A stretch of 64,000 bases of DNA, from assembly GCF_018390575.1 (NCBI RefSeq), contig NZ_JAHBCJ010000003.1, forward strand, positions 1 through 64,000. The letters are read 5' to 3'. This document shows positions 35,945 through 43,559 of this stretch, piece by piece; the first letter of the stretch is position 1, and each line of letters begins with the position of its first letter. This DNA is from Bhargavaea massiliensis. GTDB taxonomy: Bacteria > Bacillota > Bacilli > Bacillales_A > Planococcaceae. Both the position numbers and the translations under genes were made by a program. The notes under the pieces are model-generated. The model was not told the DNA's origin. It ran no database searches and saw nothing but the letters and a program-made list of their open reading frames with translations.

Positions 35945-38314
35945 TTGAAATCATTCGACTTCAAAAAGAAAATGGGGGCAAAGCAACAGACTACTTTCCG
36001 CCGGACAAGACGAGTTGTTGCCTCATCAGCACTGGTGACAGTTATTGGTGTGGGAACTTCAATGCCAGTAGATGCAACCGAGACAACCAAGACTGCGGAA
36101 ATTATGCACCAAGATGAACAGACCACAGAAGCAACGGTTGCTGAAAAAAGTGAATCTATCACTTTAGATGAAAATACAGATTTCGTAGATGAGATGGAAG
36201 ACGTGCTTTTGGATGAGCCGAACGATAAAGAAGCTGAGGATATGGAAACTAAAGAAGAGGAACTAGAGGCAGATGGGGAAAATGACATCGAGGCAATTGA
36301 AAGTACAATTGTTACGCCTAATGAAGAAAAGATTAATGAACAATTGACTGAAGCTGTAGTTGCTGATAAGGATAATGTAACGGATGAACACTCTGAAGAA
36401 GCTGATAAGGAATTTAAGGTGGATGAATTCTCACATTCAAATGCACAACTGTTAGATAAACCCGATGTAGCAAATCACTTATTAACTGATCAAACAACCT
36501 TTATAGCTGGTTGGGCGAAAAAAGGCGCTTCTGTATATTTAAAGGCAAATGATCAAGTCATTGAAGCCGAAGTTACTTCTGGATACTTTGAATTTAGATT
36601 AAATGAACCGTTTCCAAAGGATACTGTTGTAGAAATCTATCAAACTATAGATGGTACAAGCAGCGAAGCTGTTCAGTACATTGTTGAGAAAGACACAACT
36701 GAGTATTTGCCTGCTCCAACAATTAATCCATTTACTATGAAAGACGAATATATCAAAGGAACGGGAACACCGGGGAAAACTATTGGACTTGTTATAAACG
36801 GTTCGTATGAACGGTGGTATGGAATTGATGAAAACGGAATTTTTGAAATCAAGAATATTTTCCCCTTCGGGACGCAGTTAAGGTTCTTTGAAGCCCACAA
36901 AGCTGATGAATATGATGGGATAAGTAGTTATGTTGACCTAAGGGTACTAGGAGAGAAAAATGGTAACATTAAAAAACCTAAAGTGGTGGAATCTGTAATA
37001 TCGGAGACAACTACAGTTATTAATGGCAGTGGCGTTGAAGGAGCTACCGTTTATGCATTGGTTAACAGTGAAGTGGTAGGGCATACGAAAATCGGGGATA
37101 TCGAGACTGAAGAGAAAGAAAGTATACAGATGATGTTCATGGCTTTTGCTTCTATATCAAACCAAAGTGACTCCGACCTTGTGGAATACACCCTCAAACT
37201 TGATAATGAGAGGCTCCAAGGTGGAAGTACGATTGAATTGTTCCAGGTTGACACAGAAGGCAACCAGAGTGAATCAACATTCGTCCAGGTGGCTATGGAA
37301 GCTACAGGCGAAGAAATACTTGTACCACCAACAGTGAATGATGTTAAAGAAAACTCGGGGGAAATTACAGGGGGCGGAGCTGTACCCGGAGGCTACTTGA
37401 CGGTAAGAGATGGAAAGGGTAATCATGCTATTGCCATTGCAGATAAAAACGGAGATTTCGTCATTGACCTAGGAAACTTGGAACTCACTGCAGACCATAC
37501 AATAACCATCGAACAAGTGGATTCTGACGGGAATTATAGCAAAATCGTAGTAATCGAAGTTCAAAAAAATGCTGAGCCGGAAGATAGTGTAGAACAGCCA
37601 GAAGAGCCGACCACTCCAGGTGATGGGGAGGAACAACCTGGAGAACCGACCGAGCCGGGAGACGAAGAAGAGCAACCTGGAGAACCGGTTGAGCCGGGAG
37701 ATGGAGAAGAACAACCTGGAGAACCGACCGAGCCGGGAGACGGAGAAGAGCAACCGGGAGAACCAACTGAACCGGGAGATGGAGAAGAACAGCCGGGAGA
37801 TCCGACAGAGCCAGGCGGAGAAGAAGAGCAGCCGGGAGATCCGACAGAGCCAGGCGGAGAAGAAGAGCAGCCGGGGGATCCGACAGAGCCAGACGGAGAA
37901 GAAGAGCAACCAGATGATCCGACTATTCCAGGTGATGGTGCAGAACAGCCTGAAGAATCAACCAATCCAGGTGACGAAGAAGAGCAACCGGAAGAATCAA
38001 CTAAGACAGATGAGTCTGATGAGGAAACGGTTCATAAAGATGAAGATGGTAAAAAAGAGAGTGGTAATTCAACAACTGATGAAGATCAATCAGAGGACGT
38101 GAATTCCTCAACTAACCAAAGTGCTACCAATGGTGGCTCAAAGGAGAATTTCTCCGTGAACGAAGAGTCCGGAGAAGCAAACGGAAAGAAGCTGCCGAAG
38201 ACAGCCACCCTTGTAGGAGGGGTAGGTGCCGCAGGAGCGGGAGCGATTCTGCTCGGTCTAATTGCAAGGTTATTCGGACGCCAAAAGAACACAAAAAAAT
38301 CTAATATTGGGTAA
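35945..38314 (+). CDS. LPKTA-anchored surface protein 1
   Basis: 789 residues from a TTG start four bases after AGAGGGG. The N-terminus (SFDFKKKMG...RRTRRVVASSALVTVIGVGTSMPVDA) is a long signal peptide preceded by the SFD-x-KKKMG element shared with surface protein 2. An acidic region (35-160) leads to about four beta-sandwich repeats of 80 residues (160-530; each ends near VEIYQ/IELFQ). Then comes a wall-spanning Pro/Glu repeat of 13 residues (EQPGEPTEPGDGE type, about 10 copies, 545-680), LPKTA, a hydrophobic helix and a basic tail. Noticeably AT-rich. Covalently attached to the wall by a sortase, probably the class D enzyme downstream; likely adhesive. Confidence 0.87.
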   Translation: MKSFDFKKKMGAKQQTTFRRTRRVVASSALVTVIGVGTSMPVDATETTKTAEIMHQDEQTTEATVAEKSESITLDENTDFVDEMEDVLLDEPNDKEAEDMETKEEELEADGENDIEAIESTIVTPNEEKINEQLTEAVVADKDNVTDEHSEEADKEFKVDEFSHSNAQLLDKPDVANHLLTDQTTFIAGWAKKGASVYLKANDQVIEAEVTSGYFEFRLNEPFPKDTVVEIYQTIDGTSSEAVQYIVEKDTTEYLPAPTINPFTMKDEYIKGTGTPGKTIGLVINGSYERWYGIDENGIFEIKNIFPFGTQLRFFEAHKADEYDGISSYVDLRVLGEKNGNIKKPKVVESVISETTTVINGSGVEGATVYALVNSEVVGHTKIGDIETEEKESIQMMFMAFASISNQSDSDLVEYTLKLDNERLQGGSTIELFQVDTEGNQSESTFVQVAMEATGEEILVPPTVNDVKENSGEITGGGAVPGGYLTVRDGKGNHAIAIADKNGDFVIDLGNLELTADHTITIEQVDSDGNYSKIVVIEVQKNAEPEDSVEQPEEPTTPGDGEEQPGEPTEPGDEEEQPGEPVEPGDGEEQPGEPTEPGDGEEQPGEPTEPGDGEEQPGDPTEPGGEEEQPGDPTEPGGEEEQPGDPTEPDGEEEQPDDPTIPGDGAEQPEESTNPGDEEEQPEESTKTDESDEETVHKDEDGKKESGNSTTDEDQSEDVNSSTNQSATNGGSKENFSVNEESGEANGKKLPKTATLVGGVGAAGAGAILLGLIARLFGRQKNTKKSNIG
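37590..37990 (+). repeat. 39-bp coding tandem repeat (Pro/Glu wall-spanning region)
   Basis: About ten in-frame copies of a 39-base unit encoding 13 residues (QPGEPTEPGDGEE and variants such as QPGDPTEPGGEEE). Neighbouring units are nearly identical at DNA level, so copy number is likely to vary between strains. Confidence 0.85.
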
Positions 38315-38378
38315 TGCAGTATCTTTTGCGATGACTTTTCGTTCGTATTTGCGGGGTCAGGCTGCTTATAACAATCAG

Positions 38379-38408
38379 GGCCGGGGGATATCCCCGGTCT
38401 TTCTTTTC
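38379..38408 (+). terminator. Rho-independent terminator
   Basis: GGCCGGGG, ATAT-type centre, CCCCGGTC, followed by TTTCTTTT; after surface protein 1. Confidence 0.8.
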
Positions 38409-38536
38409 CTGTAGGTAATGGATGAGGAAGAAATTGGCTAACATGTTTTTTCTCATGAATCTCTAATCTTCTCCTCAGTGTCCCTTAATCCAGCGAGGAT
38501 ATGATAAGGACAATAACAAACGAGGAGGAAATTAAC

Positions 38537-39115
38537 ATGAAAAAACGTTGGTTCATTGCACCGGTCGCAGCAGGGGTTCTGGCAATCGGAGGCATGGCGG
38601 CTTTTGCAGAAGACACAGGGAAACTCGCGCCGGTCAATACGGCTGAAGCGAAAGTGAAGCAGGTGGCATCGGGCTGGATTTCGGCGGATGAGGCAAAGAC
38701 AATTGCAATTGAAGCGGCAGGCGGCGGAGAAGTCCGCGAGATGGAGCTGGATCGCGAAGACCAAGAGTATGAGTTCGAAATTCGCGGCGAGTCCGGCGAA
38801 GTAGAGGTCAAGGTTGATGCGAAATCCGGAAAGGTCTTGAAGACCGAACAGGATGACGAGGATGACGAGGATGACGAGGATGACGACCAAAACGACAGCA
38901 AGGCTGCTCCGGACAACCTGATTAAGGAAGAGGAAGCGATCAAGATCGCGAAAGCCAAGGCCGGCTCGGCAGCCGAAGTGATTGAATCCGAGCTCGATGA
39001 AGACGATGGCCGCTGGAACTATGAAGTGGAACTTCGTGATGACAAGTTCGAATACGAAGTCGACATTGACGCAGAAAACGGCAACATCATCAACTTTGAA
39101 AAAGACGAAGACTGA
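38537..39115 (+). CDS. Secreted PepSY-domain protein
   Basis: 192 residues with a signal peptide (MKKRWFIAPVAAGVLAIGGMAAFA, cleavage near 24). Two PepSY domains follow: residues 46-108 (WISADEAKTIAIEAAGGGEVREMELDRED...VKVDAKSGKVL) and 125-190 (LIKEEEAIKIAKAKAG...YEVDIDAENGNIINFEKDED). A run of Asp/Glu (DDEDDEDDEDDD) links them. Extracellular and highly acidic; probably binds cations or modulates a protease. RBS GAGGAGG, eight bases before the ATG. It has its own terminator and lies between two surface-protein genes. Confidence 0.85.
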   Translation: MKKRWFIAPVAAGVLAIGGMAAFAEDTGKLAPVNTAEAKVKQVASGWISADEAKTIAIEAAGGGEVREMELDREDQEYEFEIRGESGEVEVKVDAKSGKVLKTEQDDEDDEDDEDDDQNDSKAAPDNLIKEEEAIKIAKAKAGSAAEVIESELDEDDGRWNYEVELRDDKFEYEVDIDAENGNIINFEKDED

Positions 39116-39127
39116 CCGAACATGAAG

Positions 39128-39158
39128 ACCGCTGCCCGATTGGGCGGCGGTTTTTTTG
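39128..39158 (+). terminator. Rho-independent terminator
   Basis: ACCGCTGCCC, GATT-type loop, GGGCGGCGGT, then TTTTTTTG. The group II intron remnant begins two bases later. Confidence 0.92.
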
Positions 39159-39160
39159 TT

Positions 39161-39340
39161 GTGCGCCCGTCATGGGCGTAGCCTATAGCGTGCAAGTCCC
39201 GAACTGCGAAGGCAGATGGAACAGTTGGCTAAACGCAAGGGTATCCGCAGTGAGGCGGAGTCTGAAGAAAGCGGGGACAAACCTCCGCTGATGACAAAAT
39301 CTTTCGGTCAAAAGGAAATGAATTAGCGGGCGAATGTGTT
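39161..39340 (+). mobile_element. Group II intron 5' fragment
   Basis: Begins with the intron 5' consensus GTGCG and follows the well-known bacterial intron domain I order: GTGCGCCCGTCATGGGCG, GCAAGTCCCGAACTGCGAAG, CAGTTGGCTAAACGCAAGGG, then GGAGTCTGAAGAAAGC and GGGGACAAACCTCCGC. There is no maturase gene and no domain V/VI; resemblance fades near 39340, so it is a dead remnant. Its position directly behind a terminator hairpin is the target preference of class C introns, though I cannot fix the class. Confidence 0.8.
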
Positions 39341-39523
39341 TCGGTTTTTATATTTCCAAAATTATTTTTTCACACCTATGTCCAAGAAGGATTCGACACA
39401 GCATAGGTCGAATTCAATGGCTGAACCGGGAAAATTGTACTACCGCCCAAGATTATATATGGTCGGCGAAGGTTGCCGGTCTCCGATATAAAAAAGATTC
39501 ATAAAGGGAGAAGGGGGATTTAT

Positions 39524-41944
39524 ATGAGGTCGTTCGATTATAAAAAGAAGATGGGGGATAGTCGGAGGTCCGCAGCCGGCCGGATGAAGCGTATGATTAC
39601 AGCTTCAGGTGTCACTGCAGCGCTGGTTCTCAGCACATTGCCATCGGGTGTTCCGGTATCTGTCAGAGACAAAGCCGAGGCCAGTATGATGGCTCAGACG
39701 CAGGAATCCGTTATGACGCTGGATGCGGAGCTTTTGGAAGAGGAGGATTATTATCGGCTGTCCTTGAATCTTTCGGGCAGCGGAAACGGGGTCGGGACGC
39801 CGGAGAGTGCAGCGGCATTCTATGCTCCGACCCTGTCCACTCGGTTGATGGCCACAGGTCCTGTGAATGTGGACATCGATGTCGCTCCACTCAGCATGAC
39901 AGAATTGCCGACCCTGTCCAATACTACACAGCCGATTTTAGAACAGGCGGATTTACTGGCTGTCGAACTGCAGGAATTCCTGGAAAGGCCGGTTGATGGG
40001 GAGAATAGCCTTAAAGTATCCGATCTAATTCGTATCGAAGGTATCGACGGCCTGCACGAAGCAATCGCTGGATTTGCAGAACCCGAAATGCTTTCTGACC
40101 TGTCGGATTACAGTGGAGAAGCCCCGATGGATGTCCGAGAGAATGGTGGGGCCATAGGTGACTTTTCTGAAGCGCTCGATGCACAGCTTGAAACAGAAAT
40201 CGAAGAGGGTATCCGACAGGCGTTAAAACAGTTGAACGTTGCTGCAGAAAATCTGAATGTAATAGAGAATCAGGCGGATGAACAGCCTCAAGGGACTGGT
40301 AATGAAGAACAGCCGGAAGAAGACATCAATTCCTCCGATGGCGGAGTGATGACGGAGACAAGTCTTGCGGAGGAGGTCGTCCTTGATATTATCAAACCGG
40401 CTCAAGAAGACCTCTCCAGACTGACGGGGGAACTGCAAACGGTTTTGGGTATCCAACCCTCAGAGTGGACCAAAGATTTTGAGACAGCCAAAGTAATCGG
40501 ACATATCACGGCACACGCCGAACTCCGTTTGCCGAAACCAGCTTATGTGGATGGAGACATTACCATTAGAGGCGGTCTGACAGTGGCTGATCCAAGCGAA
40601 GAAGAGCTTCGGGCACTTACTGCGACAGATGAAGTCCACTTCGATGAATCCAGGCAGGTGGTCATTATTCCGGACAAGCCGAATCCGTACTGGATCTTCG
40701 CAGGGGACACCTTCGTGATAGGTGAAGGGCTTGTCGGCGCTACCGTATTTGCAAGGTCTAATGGGGGCTATATTGGCAACGCCAAAGTGCAGCCGCCGTA
40801 CTCCCTCTTCTCTGCACAGGATGTTGTGGTGGGCAACAATGGTATTTTCGAAATGGTACTTGACAGGCCGCTGGAGGAAGGAGAATTCATCGATTTTTAT
40901 CAGATGACAGAAGATGGCCAAGAGAGTGAGGTTTATCGCGCGCAGGTACTTCCTTCCCCGCAGGACGAGGAATGGAATCCTACGCTTGAGATTCCTGTAG
41001 TTGATGATATTTATAATCTTGATTACTGGATTACCGGCACCGCTACACCAGGTAATCTTGTGGGAGCGTTTACCGAAGAGGAATTCTTAGGTATGGCTGA
41101 AGTGATGGAGGACGGCTCTTACTTCATTGAATTGGAATCCCAGCTAGAAGTAGGTAGGGAAGTCGCCTTATTGCAGGTGAATGACGAGGAAGAATACAGC
41201 GATTTCGTCTTTACTGTAGTCAAGGAATCCGTGGCGACACTCGAAGCCCCAAAAGTGAATGATGTCTATGATACCGATCTCGAAATCAACGGCACTGCTG
41301 GAGCTAATAATGCGGTGTTTGCAATCGTGGACGATGAACTCATCGGCATTGCAGAGGCGGATGGTGAAGGGAACTATGCCATTGAACTGTTTGAACCGCT
41401 TGAAGCGGGAACGGTGATCGATTTGTTCCAGGCTTCGGAGGACGGCGAATACAGCGACTTCGTCTCAACGACCGTATTGAAGACGGGGGACGCTGTGAAG
41501 GTGGACAAGCCGAGTGTGGATCCGATCACCGATGCCGATCTTTCCATCACGGGTGAAGGTAAGGATCAGCACAGCATCATCGCCTACGTGGATGGGAAGG
41601 AAATCGGAAAGGCTGACGTCAATGAGGATGGCGATTTCTCGATCAAACTACAAGAAAAGCTCAAGGCTGGAACGAAAGTTGAAGTCCGTCAGTCCGACCC
41701 GGATGGCAAGTTGAGCGAACCGGTTCAAGTGACCGTTGAGAAAGCAGCAGAATCCGGCTCAGGCTCGGACTACAAGGCAGAGTCCGGTACGAAGGGTACG
41801 AGCGGTACGAGCGGCAGCAGTTCCGGACAAAAGCTTCCAAAGACAGCGACAGCGACCGGTGCATTGGGGCTGGCAGGAGGCGGTGTTCTCCTCGCGGGTC
41901 TGCTGATGAGGCGCTTTGCACGCAAGGGAAAAAACGTTCAGTGA
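39524..41944 (+). CDS. LPKTA-anchored surface protein 2
   Basis: 806 residues. The N-terminus (RSFDYKKKMG...MKRMITASGVTAALVLSTLPSG) matches surface protein 1. Residues about 50-330 are a helical, acidic region of unknown type. Four bacterial-Ig-like repeats follow (about 390-770), each with a VDDIYN/VNDVYD opening and a phrase like GTATPGNLVGAFTEE, GTAGANNAVFAIVDDE or GEGKDQHSIIAYVDGKE. A Gly/Ser linker precedes LPKTA, a membrane helix and a basic tail. The ATG follows AGAAGGGGGA. The sortase gene starts 43 bases downstream, so this is its likely substrate; probable adhesin or envelope structure. Confidence 0.87.
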   Translation: MRSFDYKKKMGDSRRSAAGRMKRMITASGVTAALVLSTLPSGVPVSVRDKAEASMMAQTQESVMTLDAELLEEEDYYRLSLNLSGSGNGVGTPESAAAFYAPTLSTRLMATGPVNVDIDVAPLSMTELPTLSNTTQPILEQADLLAVELQEFLERPVDGENSLKVSDLIRIEGIDGLHEAIAGFAEPEMLSDLSDYSGEAPMDVRENGGAIGDFSEALDAQLETEIEEGIRQALKQLNVAAENLNVIENQADEQPQGTGNEEQPEEDINSSDGGVMTETSLAEEVVLDIIKPAQEDLSRLTGELQTVLGIQPSEWTKDFETAKVIGHITAHAELRLPKPAYVDGDITIRGGLTVADPSEEELRALTATDEVHFDESRQVVIIPDKPNPYWIFAGDTFVIGEGLVGATVFARSNGGYIGNAKVQPPYSLFSAQDVVVGNNGIFEMVLDRPLEEGEFIDFYQMTEDGQESEVYRAQVLPSPQDEEWNPTLEIPVVDDIYNLDYWITGTATPGNLVGAFTEEEFLGMAEVMEDGSYFIELESQLEVGREVALLQVNDEEEYSDFVFTVVKESVATLEAPKVNDVYDTDLEINGTAGANNAVFAIVDDELIGIAEADGEGNYAIELFEPLEAGTVIDLFQASEDGEYSDFVSTTVLKTGDAVKVDKPSVDPITDADLSITGEGKDQHSIIAYVDGKEIGKADVNEDGDFSIKLQEKLKAGTKVEVRQSDPDGKLSEPVQVTVEKAAESGSGSDYKAESGTKGTSGTSGSSSGQKLPKTATATGALGLAGGGVLLAGLLMRRFARKGKNVQ

Positions 41945-41987
41945 AGCAACCGGGGAAACCCGGTATTAAGAAGGAAGGAGTGAGCAT

Positions 41988-42560
41988 ATGAAATGGATCA
42001 GCAACATCCTGATTGTCATCGGAGCGGCAGCGCTCGTGTTTGCGGGCTGGTCCTATTTCAGCCACTCGAAAGCGCAGGAACAGTCGCTCGTAGAGGCCAA
42101 GGAACGGCTCGAACAGGGCCAAAACGGCACGAAGACAGATGCAAACGCAGAGGCTTTCAAAGCCGCATCCGGCGATGCAATCGGCCTATTGCAAGTGCCG
42201 AAACTCGGCAAGGAATTGCCGATTGTCGAAGGGACCGACCCTGACGCTTTGATGAAGGGGGTGGGGCACTTGACCGAATCGGTGTTCCCGGGGCAGAACG
42301 AGCAGATTCTGCTGGCGGGGCACCGGGACACCGTATTCAAGAGGTTTGCGGAGCTCGAGATCAGTGACACATTCATCGTCCAAATGCCTTACGGTGAGTT
42401 TGAGTACGTGATCCGGGATACAGAAATTGTGGATGCCGATGACACCTCCGTGATCCGAAGCATGGGCGAGGAAGTCCTTGTCGTCTCGACATGCTATCCC
42501 TTTGATGCATTGGGCTCCGCTCCGGAACGGTTCGTCTTTTACGCGTATCCCGTTAACTGA
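41988..42560 (+). CDS. srtD: Class D sortase
   Basis: 190 residues: N-terminal membrane anchor (ISNILIVIGAAALVFAGWSYF), then the sortase domain with catalytic H112 (LLAGHRDTVF), C169 (EVLVVSTCYPF) and R181 (APERFVFYA). The small size, the N-terminal anchor and the TCYPF context are of the class D type found in Bacilli, whose substrates carry LPxTA-type signals. Both neighbouring surface proteins end in LPKTA, so enzyme and substrates match. RBS AAGGAAGGAG. A terminator follows. Confidence 0.9.
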   Translation: MKWISNILIVIGAAALVFAGWSYFSHSKAQEQSLVEAKERLEQGQNGTKTDANAEAFKAASGDAIGLLQVPKLGKELPIVEGTDPDALMKGVGHLTESVFPGQNEQILLAGHRDTVFKRFAELEISDTFIVQMPYGEFEYVIRDTEIVDADDTSVIRSMGEEVLVVSTCYPFDALGSAPERFVFYAYPVN

Positions 42561-42565
42561 ACATC

Positions 42566-42602
42566 AACCCTCCATCTTCTTTTGATGGAGGGTTGTTTTT
42601 TG
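42566..42602 (+). terminator. Rho-independent terminator
   Basis: AACCCTCCATC, seven-base loop, GATGGAGGGTT, then GTTTTTTG; after the sortase. Confidence 0.95.
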
Positions 42603-42611
42603 TGTACAAAA

Positions 42612-42700
42612 AAAGGATCCGCCGACAACCGGGCGGATCAAAGACCTGCTTTCTCTAAAAGGGGGAAATAGAGAAGTGGGGCTGGTCATAGGTTACCCGG
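42612..42700 (+). repeat. Hairpin/micro-ORF element, copy 1
   Basis: Hairpin 1 is ATCCGCC (42617-42623) with GGCGGAT (42632-42638). A constant GACCTGC follows. Hairpin 2 is TTCTCTA (42651-42657) with TAGAGAA (42669-42675), whose loop AAAGGGGGAAA holds a Shine-Dalgarno sequence. A GTG start codon comes directly after. About 90 nt; two more copies follow. Compared with copies 2 and 3, hairpin 1 differs on both arms so that pairing is kept. Confidence 0.85.
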
Positions 42701-42729
42701 TCCGTCGGATTTTAATCCTAAAGAAATGA
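42676..42729 (+). CDS. Micro-ORF of element copy 1 (17 residues)
   Basis: GTG start nine bases after AAAGGGGG gives MGLVIGYPVRRILILKK and a TGA stop. The GLVIGYP part recurs in copies 2 and 3 of the element. A short A/T-rich hairpin (AAAGAAA...TTTTCTTT, then AATTTT) lies over and just after its stop and could terminate the transcript. Hydrophobic then basic, like a leader or a small membrane-active peptide. Function unknown; translation is not shown. Confidence 0.35.
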   Translation: MGLVIGYPVRRILILKK

Positions 42730-42792
42730 ATTTTCTTTAATTTTCCCGTCCAATCAGCGGAGGAAGGGGTTCCGCACTTCTTCTTTCCGCAA

Positions 42793-42880
42793 AAAATGCC
42801 CGCCGACATCGCCGGCGGGCCAGGACCTGCATTCTCTAAAAGGGGGAAATAGAGAAGGGGTTGGTTATAGGGTACCCGGT
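42793..42880 (+). repeat. Hairpin/micro-ORF element, copy 2
   Basis: Hairpin 1 GCCCGCC (42798-42804) with GGCGGGC (42814-42820); GACCTGC; hairpin 2 TTCTCTA (42832-42838) with TAGAGAA (42850-42856) around the same AAAGGGGGAAA loop. Two bases are missing where copies 1 and 3 have GTG, so the micro-ORF (VIGYPVKRKVIII...) would need the TTG at 42861 and may be decayed. Confidence 0.85.
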
Positions 42881-42917
42881 CAAGAGGAAAGTAATCATTA
42901 TCCGGGTAATCGTTCAA

Positions 42918-43316
42918 TTATCCTTTTTGGGCAAGTTTGTGGTCAGCCGACAGGACGGAACGGTCGGCGAGTACAAAGTACAGGGAAGCCGCAAGCAGGA
43001 TCAGATCCAGTTCATAGCCCGCCATCTGGCCATTGCCGAGGAAGCCGAGTGAAAGCTTTGCGGTAAAGATGGCACCGATCATGATGATGGCGAAAAGAAT
43101 ACCGACAATCTTTGTACCGATGCCGAGAATCATCGCCAATCCGCCGACAAGCTCAATGGTGGCTACGGCATAGGCCATCAACCCCGGGATGCCGAGGCTA
43201 TCAAAGTACCCGACCGTATTGGCAATGCCGCCCTGGAACTTAACCAGTCCGTGAATGAAGAAGGTAAAACCGAGGATGACCCTCAAAATGACTTTCGCGA
43301 TATCGTTCTTGTCCAT
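42918..43316 (-). CDS. DoxX-family membrane protein
   Basis: 132-residue DoxX protein with four helices. Family features: ILRVILGFTFFIHGLVKFQGG at the N-terminus, IPGLMAYAVATIELVGGLAMILGIGTKIVGILFAIIMIGAIFTAKL in the middle, and GYELDLILLAASLYFVLA at the end. Such proteins are linked with thiol or sulfur redox in membranes, but the role here is unknown. It lies on the minus strand between copies 2 and 3 of the hairpin element. RBS AAAGGAG is somewhat distant (12-13 bases). Confidence 0.88.
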   Translation of the reverse strand: MDKNDIAKVILRVILGFTFFIHGLVKFQGGIANTVGYFDSLGIPGLMAYAVATIELVGGLAMILGIGTKIVGILFAIIMIGAIFTAKLSLGFLGNGQMAGYELDLILLAASLYFVLADRSVLSADHKLAQKG

Positions 43317-43393
43317 ATCTAAACTACTCTCCTTTTGTTTTTGAGTTACTTAATATAACTATGTATCGAGCTATTTTTCTTATGACAACGCAA

Positions 43394-43485
43394 AAAATGC
43401 CCGCCGACATCGCCGGCGGGCCAGGACCTGCATTCTCTAAAAGGGGGAAATAGAGAAGTGGGGTTGCTAATAGGTTACCCGCCTT
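43394..43485 (+). repeat. Hairpin/micro-ORF element, copy 3
   Basis: Hairpin 1 GCCCGCC (43399-43405) with GGCGGGC (43415-43421), identical to copy 2; hairpin 2 TTCTCTA (43433-43439) with TAGAGAA (43451-43457); GTG at 43458. GTGGG (43458-43462) may pair with CCCGC (43479-43483) as a third hairpin. The micro-ORF reads MGLLIGYPPCGEL and has no stop before the response-regulator gene, with which it is in frame. Confidence 0.85.
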
Positions 43486-43559
43486 GCGGGGAGTTATTCA
43501 TGTTTTCCCAAAAAACTTTCGGAGTTTCCGGTAAAATGATGGAAAAGGGGGTCTGCGTA

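Larger units (their letters stand above)
39116..39523. other. Intergenic region before surface protein 2
   Basis: Holds a terminator, the intron fragment (to about 39340) and about 180 further bases. The rest contains the possible promoter TTGTAC (39435) with an AT-rich block near 39455, but nothing firm. Confidence 0.5.
42561..42917. other. Intergenic region with two element copies
   Basis: Between the sortase gene and the end of doxX: a terminator, element copies 1 and 2, the micro-ORF and a small GCGGA/TCCGC hairpin (42759-42777). No larger gene. Confidence 0.6.

Noticed and set aside
37469-38102. Several long ORFs opposite or out of frame with the Pro/Glu repeat
   Set aside because: They are translations of the 39-bp repeat in other frames, without RBS; the LPKTA protein in the main frame explains the region.
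42861-43052. 63-residue ORF from the TTG of element copy 2
   Set aside because: It lies largely antisense to doxX and the start has poorly spaced SD; treated as part of a decayed copy of the element rather than a gene.
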